64,000 bases of DNA from assembly GCA_037962975.1 (NCBI GenBank), contig CM075669.1, positions 116,948,501 to 117,012,500 of the forward strand. Reading direction: 5' to 3'. The notes beneath the pieces are model-generated. The model had not been told where the DNA came from and made no database searches. It saw nothing but the letters and a program-made list of their open reading frames with translations. Position numbers and translations under genes: made by a program. This DNA comes from Clitoria ternatea (Eukaryota > Streptophyta > Magnoliopsida > Fabales > Fabaceae). This document shows positions 1-9,847 of the stretch, piece by piece. Position 1 is the stretch's first letter. Each line of letters opens with the position of its first letter.

Positions 1-1135
1 GAACCCTCAACCCAAACCTCTAAGGGATTTTGGTGTTTTAATGGTTACAATGATAACTCTCTCACTAGAGTGGATACACAATTTAAAGCTCATACAAACA
101 TAACTCTCAAAGAGAGGATATACAAATTTAGCTCACACAAATATTTTCTCTCTAACTCTTAAATAACTTACTAAGAGAATATACCAATGTAGAATAAGAG
201 AGAATGAGTAGAAGAGCAAGAGAATGGAGGAGGAAGAAACCAAAGGAATTGCTTCAATGGTTTGGGACATCTTGCAAGTGCAATTCCTTCTCCTATTTAT
301 AGGACTTCAAGAGCATGACAAATTCAAATTTGAATTCCTCCATCACATGGCCTTGCATTATTTAATTCCTTGGAGCTTGAACTTGGAACATGCTTGTCTC
401 AATTCAAAATGGCATTGCAATTCCAATGAAGCTTTTAATGTCTCCAAGAAGAACATGGCATGTGCATGTTTGATTTAATTCAAGTTAATTCCATTTCCAA
501 TAAAACACATGCATGTGGAGAGGGACAAGGTGTGAAGCATTGCCTTGAACTTTCCAATTTGATTCAACCGAAGGAAGCATAATGACTCCCTTTGAATTTC
601 AAATGATTCCAGCGTGTATTTTGGTCTCTGCCAGGCGTATGAATCGATTCCATCAAGGAGTGAATCGATTCAAGCAATTAAAATAAAGTTACTGGGCAAA
701 ACACAACGTGTGAATCGATTCAAGTAAAGAGTGAATCGATTCATTCAATGAAAAACACATCCTGGGCACTTTGAACACGCATGAATCGATTCCATGGAAT
801 GGTGAATCGATTCAATGATGATTTTTGCACATCCTGGGCCATTCAATTCGTATGAATCGATTCATATTATGCTTGAATCGATTCATGCACCTGATTCTCC
901 AATTTTGATGCATTCTTCATCCCTTTTTGGAACCCTTTTGCATATACTTGATTCCTTTGATTCTTAGGCACTTTGATAAATTTATTTCACCGAATTTGAG
1001 CCTCTTTAAATGCCTTGAACCATTCTTTCAAATTCTATCATCAAACATAATTAATTTATCCTTAATCATATATGTTTGATCTTGATCCTTCATTTGTTGT
1101 GTCATTATCAAAACCTACATCAACATAAAAATACA
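1..1135 (-). repeat. Sire-1 3' LTR (truncated by window edge)
   Basis: Every base is repeated 6,286 bp further right (6287-7421) with no mismatch that I can find. The inner end is defined by the last CA at 1134-1135, followed on the plus strand by TTCTCCCCCTTTTT, the reverse complement of a polypurine tract. The first 714 bp of the full 1,849-bp LTR lie outside the window. On the minus strand it begins TGTATTTTTATG. Confidence 0.9.
641..884. repeat. Four 71-bp units with paired GAATCGATTC palindromes (3' LTR)
   Basis: GAATCGATTC occurs at 641, 662, 712, 733, 783, 804, 854 and 875. Gaps alternate 21 and 50 bp, giving a 71-bp unit with two sites each, 21 bp apart. All eight 10-bp sites are identical although the sequence between paired sites differs widely between units. 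In element orientation the array is upstream of the TATA box at 293-303, which places it in U3. Confidence 0.92.
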
Positions 1136-1667
1136 TTCTCCCCCTTTTTGATGATGACAACAAATGCTTGTCTCTTGGGGTGTTAGTATCATAACAATTC
1201 ATACATATTGCAAGAAAGACTTGCCCTATCACATACAATTTGATACCAATTGTTGATGAAATCATAGGCACAAGTTAAGAAGAGAATATTTAAGATAAAA
1301 GATCTCTCCCCTTTAATAAGGTCTCTCCTCTTTAATATATGTTCTCTTCCTCTTAATCATCTCCCCCTTAATCATTCAACACTTTAAAGATCTCTCACCT
1401 TTTACAAGATATTTTTATGCCATTTAGATAGTGTATATCTTCTCCCCCTTTCTTATATATTTCTCTCTTTATATCTCTCCCCCTTTGTAAAAGACTTTAT
1501 TCCATTTAGGGTGTATATAACTTCCTATAATCTTCTCCCCCTTTGGCATCATCAAAAAAACTTCTCTTATGATAAAACAATAATCATAGTAATTATTCCC
1601 TTTTTGGCATAAATAGCATTTTACTAACTCTTTCACTAATCTCTCCCCCTTTGGCATCATCAAAAAG
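1136..1667 (-). other. Polypurine tract plus repeated PPT-like copies
   Basis: The tract next to the 3' LTR (1136-1149) reads AAAAAGGGGGAGAA on the minus strand and would prime plus-strand DNA synthesis. Near copies recur on the plus strand as CTCTCCCCTTT at 1303, CTCCCCCTTA at 1361, TCTCCCCCTTT at 1441, CTCTCCCCCTTT at 1475, CTTCTCCCCCTTTGGCATC at 1532 and CTCTCCCCCTTTGGCATC at 1641. The last two share their flank GGCATCATCAAAAA. To my knowledge, multiple conserved PPTs before the 3' LTR are a described Sirevirus trait. Confidence 0.75.
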
Positions 1668-2727
1668 ATCATCATCTTAATTATATTCTATGCCATCAAG
1701 ATATAAACTCATGTAATCGAATAAGAGAGATTTAGAGCAAATATTTCATGAAAAAGATTTCAAATCAAAGCTCATATCATGATTAAGTGTAGATGCCAAT
1801 TTGATGCATTTAGAGTCAATAATCAATCACATAGTTCATTCATCAAGTAATCATATAGTTGATTGCTAACTCATTTTCAATCATGTAATTGATATCACAA
1901 GTATGGTAAGCGTCACATGATTCTTTCCAAGTAAGCACACATATCACTTCAAGTAAGTACAAAATCATTTCAACTAAGCACATAGTTTTCTCCTTTTTGG
2001 CATTATCAAACACACAAGGATTTTTCCAAGTAAGCATATAGGAGAATAAAATTGTAAGCATAAATGCCATAAACATAATCATAGAGAGGTAAAATGATGG
2101 ATATTCATTCATGTGTATGCTCCCCCTTACTATTGTAATTGATGTCACTTGTAAAAATATATACCACTTATTAACATGTGAAATCAATTTGATGAAGTTT
2201 GATATCAATTGTTGAATACATGTCATGCATTTAATAGATACTAATTGTTTGAAAGATATACCAATTGTTAAAAGATCATAATGTATCATGCAAGATATAT
2301 CTCCTCCTTAGTCATTTAATAGATACCAATTGATATTTTATCCTTCTTTGACATATATTGATACCAATTGTTATAAGTAATAACTCTAAATGATGCCAAT
2401 TGTTATGAACTCAATTACACTAATTTGATCAAGTCTAATACCAATTGTTATTAACTCATGTAATTGAATACCAATTGAAATTGAATACCAATTGTTATTA
2501 ACTTCAATCAAGTTAAGCACCAAACACATATAATTGAATACCAATTGTTAGGCTAATTGATGTAATTCTTAAGCTAATTGATACCAATTGTTCATGTTGG
2601 CCTATTTAGCAAGTTTGATACCATTTGTTTATTTCTTAAGCATATGATCAACTTCTTTCAATAGATGCCACTTATTCAACCAATAACAATATGAATAGAT
2701 ATCACTCAAAAGTTAGATACCAATTGT
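1242..2727. repeat. Dispersed degenerate GATACCAATTGTT repeats
   Basis: At least twelve copies or near copies of GATACCAATTGTT occur, at about 1242, 2201, 2237, 2257, 2332, 2360, 2392, 2437, 2466, 2483, 2536, 2580 and 2715, separated by 15-60 bp in the dense part and by AT-rich sequence elsewhere. The same 13 bases occur at 5564-5576, exactly across the PBS/LTR junction of this element. Copy 2536 extends to TTGTTAGGC, close to the LTR start TTGTTAGCC. No protein is encoded here. Confidence 0.75.
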
Positions 2728-4342
2728 ATATAAAATTCATTAGTCAATCATCAATCAAAGTGGTAATCATAGAAGAATTTTCAACAATGTGCACTCAAAT
2801 GTAGGTATCATAGCAATGGTGGAATGATTGATACAACTTGTTTGCTTACTCATGCATTTGTATTGTAACACATGCCAATATATCTATATGACCCTTTTTG
2901 TGTCAAACACCATTTATTTCTTATTCATTGTCCATGCCACTTGTTGCTAGTATCTAGTCATGATATCATTAGATGGATTTGCCAATTTAAGCTCTTGATA
3001 TCAATTATAAACATTTAAGCATATTATCACAAGATTGTTGACTTTCAAGCATACATCATAATGTTGTTCAAACATTCTTTTCAATCTCAACGATGCATAT
3101 ATTCAAGTTTCTTTTCACATTCAAGATCATGCATCATTAAACATATATGTCTCTCAATATAGATGCCAATTTGCTCAAGGAATGTCATGTCATGTATCAT
3201 AATGCATTTAATATATGAAGTATTGTGACATATCATGCATTGTCATTTTTATGTCATCAAAATCATGTATTGTCATATTAACATATTTCTAGTCATGAAA
3301 TTAAAGTATAGAGCATACATACTTTCTCCTTAGGCATTATCAAAACCAACATATAATTGCATAGAAAAATTTTGCCTAAGATTGTCAACTTTGTAAAACA
3401 TGTAAGCACAACATAGTTCTAACTCAAAGCAACTTTAAAGTTTGTCATAATCAACTTGTCATAACATATGTATTTATCATCAAAGCATATTGACAAGTAT
3501 ATAATCAAGAATATGTCCCCATGACATCTTCCCCTTACTAAATCAATTGAAACCATTGTTAAAGGAAGATGTTTGTCACTTAGATACCACTAGTTAACTA
3601 ACATATTTCTTGTTCAATAAATGATACATCATCAAGTATTCATGTTCAATCAAAAATACATGTCATAAATAATTCATACATTATCAAGGATTCATAATGC
3701 ATACATCATCCAAATTTATTCATCAAGAGTTCATACATCATTTTGAATCTAAGCATCACAATTTAACATTTCAACACTTTGATGTTTCAATCCTTTCTAA
3801 CATACATGGATAAATATATCTTAAGTTTTTCATAGAATCAAACATATTATCCAAGCAATTATTCATCAAACTTTATACCAATCGTTTAAATCATTAATCA
3901 TTAAAAACATAAGGGTATGCACATACATCATTAATCCTAAATAGTTATTTATTAATCCATTTCAAAACACCTTTCATGTTCAACCATATCAAATCAAAGT
4001 TTGATTTTCACACATCAAAATTCATTATGAACAAGTGTAGAATTATTTAGACATTTCTAAAGATTCTTAATAAAACATCAACCAAGTTCATAGATGTTTC
4101 AACATAATCAAGCATACAAAACACATAGTCAACATGATATTTAATCAACTAAAGTAAGGATCAAACGTACCTTGGAGTTTTGTGAATCCAATATCCTTAT
4201 CATTCTTTGTTCTTTGAAGTGAAGATTATGGATCTTGATTCCTTGGTTATTCGTCAATGAGAAATTGCCGATTGAAATATCCCTACAAAGTTTAAGGTTT
4301 TTGTGGTACCCTTTTTAAAAGTTGGGTCCATCCTTTGTTAGT
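2728..4342. other. AT-rich internal region of Sire-1 without genes
   Basis: This stretch lies where protease, integrase and RT would be expected on the minus strand. I see no frame with pol motifs. It is rich in CATCAT/ATCAA and ATATG words and carries scattered short variants of the TACCAATTG and ATGCCAATT motifs. It looks like unrelated or captured filler sequence rather than decayed pol. Confidence 0.6.
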
Positions 4343-5515
4343 CTAAGATTTCAAAGTTATTTTTGGAATCCATACCTTTCTCATGCATTTTTGACGGGAT
4401 TTCTTTATAAAGCAATTAGAAGATATATGACCATAATTTCCACAATAAAAGCAAGTTGCATCCAAAGAATAATTCATAGTAGATTTATAATGGTTCCTAT
4501 TATGTTCTATGTGCTTCCTTTTAAAACAATTAATCATAGAGTTCTCTTTTCTTTCATGGTTTGTGCATCTTAGAATGGGTTTAGATTTTTCTTTGTAGGA
4601 AGCAAGAGGATTCTTGTAATGAACTATTTTTCTTCTATCAAGTGTATGCCTTTGATCTTCAATAGGTTCACTTAGATTCTTTTGACTACTTGTAAGCTTA
4701 CTAAGTGCTTCTTTTAGTTCTTTATTCTCTTTTTCAAGAAGCATACATTTGTCAATTAGCATACAATCTTTATTTCCATTACAAGTCCTAGGAGATGCAT
4801 TTGAAGCTACTAATTTATCATTTTGAGCTCTAAGATATTCTTTTTCTATGTGAACATTATGCAATTCTTTTTCAAGCTTCAAAATGGTTTGTTTTGAACA
4901 TACATATTTCTTTGATAACAAGACAAATTTTTCATGCAATTCTTTAAAAGCTTCTAGCAATTCATCTTTATCAATTTCATCATCACTATCATCACTAAAA
5001 GCATTTAAAGAGCATACCTCATCATCTTGAGAGTGCTTTGTCATTAGGCATGCAATTTCTTCTTCCTTCTCGTTGTTCTCTTTTTCAATGCTTCTTTCGA
5101 ATTCTTCATCTTGACTAGAAAGAGTACTAATTCTTGCATCTTTATCACCATTAGTATTTCCATAAATTGTTTCAAGAGTTTCCCACATTTCTTTAGCATT
5201 GTTACAAGTAATAACTCTAGAAACATCATTAGGTTCTAATGCTAATGTGATAAGAATTTTAGCTCTTAAATTAAATTGTACCTTTCTTTCTTCTTCTTTA
5301 GTCCATAAGTTCATGGGCTTCATACATTCTATATTATCAACAATGTATTTGGGAATGAAAGGACCAAATTGAATAGCATTCCATACCTTGAGGTCATAGG
5401 CTTGGATAAAGATTTTCAACCTTTCTTTCCAAATAACAAAGTCTTTACCATTGAAGATTGGTGGTCTATTTATTATTTCACCTTGTGGAAATGCATCATA
5501 AGAAGTAGAGGCCAT
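4343..5515 (-). CDS. gag: Copia gag polyprotein (intact 390-codon ORF, no pol)
   Basis: Structural Gag protein that would form the particle and bind element RNA. The ATG at 5515 lies about 40 bases past the PBS. Residues 1-120 match the N-terminal Copia gag region (NRPPIFNGKDFVIWKERL, then a helical part with ALEPNDVSRV and TLETIYG). The usual central part of that domain appears missing: TLETIYGNTNGDKDARI passes straight into an acidic stretch. Residues about 180-280 are heptad-rich and probably coiled coil. A CCHC knuckle is complete near residue 360 (CFYCGNYGHISSNC). The frame stops 23 residues later, where pol would normally continue. No internal stop is present. It may be packaged by, or compete with, Gag from an autonomous relative; that part is inference. 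Confidence 0.85.
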   Translation of the reverse strand: MASTSYDAFPQGEIINRPPIFNGKDFVIWKERLKIFIQAYDLKVWNAIQFGPFIPKYIVDNIECMKPMNLWTKEEERKVQFNLRAKILITLALEPNDVSRVITCNNAKEMWETLETIYGNTNGDKDARISTLSSQDEEFERSIEKENNEKEEEIACLMTKHSQDDEVCSLNAFSDDSDDEIDKDELLEAFKELHEKFVLLSKKYVCSKQTILKLEKELHNVHIEKEYLRAQNDKLVASNASPRTCNGNKDCMLIDKCMLLEKENKELKEALSKLTSSQKNLSEPIEDQRHTLDRRKIVHYKNPLASYKEKSKPILRCTNHERKENSMINCFKRKHIEHNRNHYKSTMNYSLDATCFYCGNYGHISSNCFIKKSRQKCMRKVWIPKITLKS

Positions 5516-5554
5516 CTTGATCTCTTGAAGCGGTTAAGCTTGATCTTCCAAGAG

Positions 5555-5570
5555 TCAAGCTCTGATACCA
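5555..5570 (-). other. Primer binding site, initiator-Met tRNA type
   Basis: The minus strand reads TGGTATCAGAGCTTGA directly inside the 5' LTR. TGGTATCAGAGC is the standard plant Copia PBS complementary to the 3' end of initiator methionine tRNA. It fixes the element's orientation as minus. Confidence 0.9.
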
Positions 5571-6578
5571 ATTGTTAGCCAAGGCCTCGATACTCAAGAG
5601 GGGGGGTGAATTGAGTATTTCAAATTTTCGTGCGGAATCCCTTTCAAAACGGTTAGTAGTACACAAATGATGCAATATAAAAGATGTAATAATTATGAAG
5701 CACATTTCATACTAAAACATTTTAAGTTGAATGGACTATGTTCAAGAATTGATTTTGATAAGTAAAGCAAGTTATTAGTTTAGGCAATTCTTGAAACACT
5801 TGTCATGCAATAATTAATTTCAACATAAGTATAACTTGAACAACTTCTAACAAATTAATTAAGCATGATAGTTCTACCAATTTGTTAACACCAATATTTT
5901 TCTTCCTCAATAATTAAATCCAACAATGTTTAAGACATTTGATTCAAGGATTTAATTTGACAACAATGTTATCCAATATAGTTTGCAACTTATAGCATGC
6001 ACTTAGTCCAATTTAATTAGGAATGATACAATGAATCAAGTGAGTAATTTAAGTGCACAAATTAAATGAGTTTAGGGAAGAGAGAATTTGCAAACCGATA
6101 TAACGAGTTCCACCACACCGGTGTACGTCTCGCCTTCAAGCAACCCACTTGAAGGATTTTCACTATTGGAGATTAGAGATACAACTTTGAGCAATCGCGG
6201 CTTCCTAGTGTCCCACACTCAAGAACCCAATCCTCACAAGTACAAGGGCACCCCACCCAATCTCTCAATCTCACAATTACAAGGTTGAACCCTCAACCCA
6301 AACCTCTAAGGGATTTTGGTGTTTTAATGGTTACAATGATAACTCTCTCACTAGAGTGGATACACAATTTAAAGCTCATACAAACATAACTCTCAAAGAG
6401 AGGATATACAAATTTAGCTCACACAAATATTTTCTCTCTAACTCTTAAATAACTTACTAAGAGAATATACCAATGTAGAATAAGAGAGAATGAGTAGAAG
6501 AGCAAGAGAATGGAGGAGGAAGAAACCAAAGGAATTGCTTCAATGGTTTGGGACATCTTGCAAGTGCAATTCCTTCTC

Positions 6579-6589
6579 CTATTTATAGG
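6579..6589 (-). promoter_or_regulatory. TATA box of Sire-1 LTR promoter
   Basis: The minus strand reads CCTATAAATAG in an otherwise mixed context, about 340 bp downstream of the palindrome array and inside the 5' LTR. The identical site at 293-303 lies in the 3' LTR. Transcription would start about 30 bp further left. Confidence 0.7.
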
Positions 6590-6926
6590 ACTTCAAGAGC
6601 ATGACAAATTCAAATTTGAATTCCTCCATCACATGGCCTTGCATTATTTAATTCCTTGGAGCTTGAACTTGGAACATGCTTGTCTCAATTCAAAATGGCA
6701 TTGCAATTCCAATGAAGCTTTTAATGTCTCCAAGAAGAACATGGCATGTGCATGTTTGATTTAATTCAAGTTAATTCCATTTCCAATAAAACACATGCAT
6801 GTGGAGAGGGACAAGGTGTGAAGCATTGCCTTGAACTTTCCAATTTGATTCAACCGAAGGAAGCATAATGACTCCCTTTGAATTTCAAATGATTCCAGCG
6901 TGTATTTTGGTCTCTGCCAGGCGTAT

Positions 6927-7170
6927 GAATCGATTCCATCAAGGAGTGAATCGATTCAAGCAATTAAAATAAAGTTACTGGGCAAAACACAACGTGTGAA
7001 TCGATTCAAGTAAAGAGTGAATCGATTCATTCAATGAAAAACACATCCTGGGCACTTTGAACACGCATGAATCGATTCCATGGAATGGTGAATCGATTCA
7101 ATGATGATTTTTGCACATCCTGGGCCATTCAATTCGTATGAATCGATTCATATTATGCTTGAATCGATTC
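6927..7170. repeat. Four 71-bp units with paired GAATCGATTC palindromes (5' LTR)
   Basis: This is the identical second copy of the 3' LTR array. Sites are at 6927, 6948, 6998, 7019, 7069, 7090, 7140 and 7161. Part of the unit around TCCTGGGC also recurs in units two and three. Confidence 0.92.
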
Positions 7171-7421
7171 ATGCACCTGATTCTCCAATTTTGATGCATT
7201 CTTCATCCCTTTTTGGAACCCTTTTGCATATACTTGATTCCTTTGATTCTTAGGCACTTTGATAAATTTATTTCACCGAATTTGAGCCTCTTTAAATGCC
7301 TTGAACCATTCTTTCAAATTCTATCATCAAACATAATTAATTTATCCTTAATCATATATGTTTGATCTTGATCCTTCATTTGTTGTGTCATTATCAAAAC
7401 CTACATCAACATAAAAATACA

Positions 7422-7712
7422 ACGTTCTCATGGTGGGTCTGTCCAGTACATCGTTACTTTTAATGCGTACCGGTGTGAAGACTTGATATCATCTATATCC
7501 ATGATCTGTGAGATCAGATCATCAGTACACTCACATACTAGTCTTAATGTATTTACATGTCCCCACGTAAATACTTGACTAGGGACATTTTAGGAATAAC
7601 TCTCATATGAGCTATTACTCCAAGGATAAATAAAGGCTGTCAAACTATTTAACAAAAATGCCTTATACAAAATGATACGTCCTATATAGGCTCTTAGTGC
7701 ATATTTCCAACA
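7422..7712 (-). mobile_element. Remnant of a Copia-type LTR, interrupted by Sire-1
   Basis: The sequence is clearly related to 27264-27560, the last 300 bp of the solo LTR at 26295. Shared words include ACGTTCTCATGGTGGGTCT and the AATGTATTTACATGTCCCC region. It ends ...CATATTTCCAACA at 7712, so on the minus strand the LTR begins TGTTGGAAATATGCAC, a common plant Copia LTR start. The rest of this LTR should lie left of the window, beyond Sire-1. Confidence 0.75.
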
Positions 7713-7960
7713 GGTTTCTGTTTTTTAAAAATTGAATGCAGGACCGATTATTACGCATGGCCAGGACGCTACGTGTCAGGCCTGAAATTTTGATCCCACG
7801 CTACGCATGGGAGTCAGTTTTTCATTTTCTACATTTTTAATTTTCAAAAACCCATTTTTATGTAATTTAAAACCCCTTTATTTTCAAAAATTTAATCTTA
7901 ACCCAAAATTGAATAAAATTATTTTTTATTATTAAAAATTAACACACAAAAATGGGAAAA
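7713..7960 (-). repeat. Probable 3' LTR fragment of Athila-1
   Basis: The words TTACGCATGG (7751), GCTACGTGTC (7768) and GCTACGCATGGG (7800) match the TGCTACGC motif cluster of the 5' LTR at 25530-25830. The sites at 7753 and 7771 are 18 bp apart, as in the 5' LTR. The fragment is cut at 7712. The boundary with the internal region near 7960 is estimated, from the TTGCCTCCCATTAAGCGCTT stretch that normally follows pol in Athila elements. Confidence 0.5.
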
Positions 7961-8020
7961 ATAATGGATTGCCTCCCATTAAGCGCTTGGTTTAATGTCC
8001 CTAGCTTGACATCATGCACA

Positions 8021-8341
8021 TCATAAATTAGTCAAATAACAAATGGTGGTGAGTCTGTTGATCTCACCACCCAAATATGGTTTTAACCTTTGCCCATTAA
8101 CCATCCAACTTCTTTTGGAAGTTGGGTCCTTAATTTCCACTGCTCCATATGGTTTAACTTCTTTAATTATAAATGGGCCTGACCATTTTGATTTCAATTT
8201 ATCAAGAAACAATTTCAATCTTGAATTAAACAGTAAAACTTGTTGACCAGGTGTGAAGTGTCTTTTCTTTAAATTTTTGTCATGGTAAGCTTTTACCTTA
8301 TTCTTGTAGCACCTGGATAATTCATAAGCATTGTTCCTCAT
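8021..8341 (-). pseudogene. pol: Athila-1 integrase C-terminal part
   Basis: The 106-codon frame holds the integrase C-terminal region with QQVLLFNSRLKLF, then the GPF-type motif KWSGPFIIKEV and RLKPYLGGE. It continues the integrase core found at 8400-8904, but frame changes and stops lie between them. In a working element this part helps target and bind DNA. It is a fragment of the polyprotein, not a separate gene. Confidence 0.85.
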
Positions 8342-8399
8342 TTCCTCTAAGTTAAGTAACTATAACTTTCTTTTGTCAGCTACTGAATTCTAATCAAAG

Positions 8400-8904
8400 T
8401 TGAGGAATTTTAATGCCCAGTATGCTTTATGTTCCATCTCCATTGGAAGATGACAAGCTTTTCCATAGACACAGTCTTTTCCAAGATTCTCTTCACTTCA
8501 CGATTAGAAATCTCAGCTTGTCCATTGGTTTGTGGATGATATGTTGTGGCCACCTTATGTCTTATTCCATAATGTTATAACACCTTCTGAAGAACTTTGT
8601 TACAAAAATGTGAACCTCCATCGCTAATCAAAGTTCTTGCTGTTCCAAACCTGCAAAAAATATTTTTCTTCAAGAAATTCACCATAGTTTTGGTATCAGC
8701 ATTAGGTGAAGCAACTACTGCTACCCATTTTGAAGCATAATCCATTGCCAAAAGAATGTATTGATTGAATTGAAAGTGGGGGAAGGGTCTTATGAAATCA
8801 ATTCCCCAACAGTCAAATACCTCTACTTCTTGAATGTTTGTGAGAGGCATTTCTTGCCTCCTATTGACATTACCTATTCTTTGACAGTTATCACAAGATT
8901 GCAC
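8400..8904 (-). pseudogene. pol: Athila-1 integrase zinc-finger end and DDE core
   Basis: The CDNCQR end of the zinc finger is followed by the first acid in WGIDFIRPF and the second in LISDGGSHF. The frame hits TAA after NKVLQKVL, but homology continues in the same frame ([16 protein letters not shown]), so all three catalytic acids can be seen. After RILEKT about 25-30 codons that normally precede the YGKACHLP motif are missing and the frame shifts. The enzyme is therefore broken by a stop, a deletion and a frameshift. Confidence 0.88.
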
Positions 8905-8973
8905 AAATGAGTGAGAATCGTTAAAAATTGAGGGCTAGTATAGACTTGATTGAAGGATTTTTGTAGCGATCCT

Positions 8974-9315
8974 CTAACCATTAAAATGTCGTCCATAAGG
9001 TGATTTGTGGTAGTGCCACAGTACATCTTTCATTTCCCAATCGGGCACACAACGATGTAACAAATTATCCATACCAATTTTGAATAAATAAGGGTCATCC
9101 CAAACAAAATATTTTGTTTCTCTAAAAAACTCTTTTCTTTGCTGCCAAGTTAAATCATTTGGAAGAATTCCTACTGCCTTAAAATTGGCCATATCAGTAA
9201 ACCATAGCCCCTTTGTTATTTCAAAAAGTTTCTCATCAGGAAATTCTTCCAAGATTTCACTTTCCTTGGCAGTGACCTCATCATTCATCAATCTAGAAAG
9301 ATGGTTAGCAACCAT
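8974..9315 (-). pseudogene. pol: Athila-1 RNase H end to integrase zinc finger
   Basis: The frame begins with MVANHLSRL, the conserved end of Gypsy RNase H, and contains the variable linker with DEKLFEI, WFTDMANF and the integrase N-terminal part (YLFKIGMDNLLHRCVP and GRHFNG). The order agrees with RNase H upstream (9378) and the integrase core downstream (8904). The gaps to both neighbours contain stops. Confidence 0.82.
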
Positions 9316-9377
9316 ATTTCTAGATTGCCCTTCTTATCTTTGATTTCAAGATCATATTCCAATAGGTACAAAATCCA

Positions 9378-9847
9378 TCAGATTAATTGAGGTTTAGAAT
9401 TAGTTTTGGTCAAAAGATATTTGATGGCTGCATGATCAGTAAAAAGAATTATCTTCGAGCCTATCAAATATAATCTAAATTTTTCTAGGGCATATACTAT
9501 GGCTAGTAATTCTTTTTTAGTAGTTGCATAATTTATTTGATTTTCATTTAAAACTTTACTAGCATAGTGTATAACCCTAAAAGCCTTTTCATACCTTTGA
9601 CCTAAAACAACGCCAACAACATAATCACTTGCATCGCACATAAGTTCAAAGGGTAGATTCCAATTAGGAGCAACAATCACAAAAGCAAAAACTAATTTTT
9701 CTTTTAAGGAATTAAAAGCTTTAAGACATGCTTCATCAAATTTAAACTTAACATCTTTCTTTAGAAGGTTTATCAAAGGTTGAACAATTTTTGAAAAATC
9801 TTGAATAAACCTTCTATAGAATCCAGTATGTCCTAAGAAACCTCTAA
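9378..9847 (-). pseudogene. pol: Athila-1 RT C-terminus and RNase H, cut by the Tekay insertion
   Basis: The end of RT (FLGHTGFYRRFIQDFSKI, LKKDVKFKFDEACLKAF) is followed by RNase H with MCDASDYVVGVVLG, HYASKVLNENQ, TTKKELLAIVYALEKF and the last catalytic-loop word TDHAAIKYLL. The open frame runs back to 9884, but bases 9848-9884 belong to the inserted Tekay LTR, so its first 12 or so residues are an artefact of the junction. RT continues at 20875. Confidence 0.9.

Larger units (their letters stand above)
1..7421 (-). mobile_element. Sire-1: Sirevirus-like Copia LTR retrotransposon, gag only, recent
   Basis: The element reads on the minus strand: 5' LTR at 5573-7421, PBS at 5555-5570, gag at 4343-5515, a long non-coding stretch, polypurine tracts from 1667 to 1136, and the 3' LTR at 1-1135, cut by the window edge. 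The two LTRs are identical wherever they overlap (bases 1-1135 against 6287-7421), so insertion was very recent. No protease, integrase, RT or RNase H can be found, so the copy is non-autonomous. Many PPT-like tracts, clustered LTR palindromes and a long gag with coiled-coil and CCHC knuckle point to the Sirevirus branch of Copia. Its right flank begins ACGTT; the uninterrupted sequence at 27264 suggests ACGTT is the 5-bp target duplication, with its partner left of the window. Confidence 0.85.
5573..7421 (-). repeat. Sire-1 5' LTR (1,849 bp, complete)
   Basis: The plus strand begins TGTTAGCC at 5573, two bases after the PBS, and ends ATACA at 7421, giving TG...CA termini. The plus-strand start carries a G-rich run then GTGAATTGAG, a layout also seen at the start of the second Sirevirus LTR at 33240. 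U3 lies to the right and contains eight GAATCGATTC palindromes (6927-7170). A TATA box follows at 6579-6589 on the minus strand. Confidence 0.88.

Noticed and set aside
224..478. 84-codon plus-strand frame repeated identically at 6510-6764
   Set aside because: It is duplicated only because it lies in both LTRs of Sire-1, is antisense to the element and spans its TATA box; no family resemblance.
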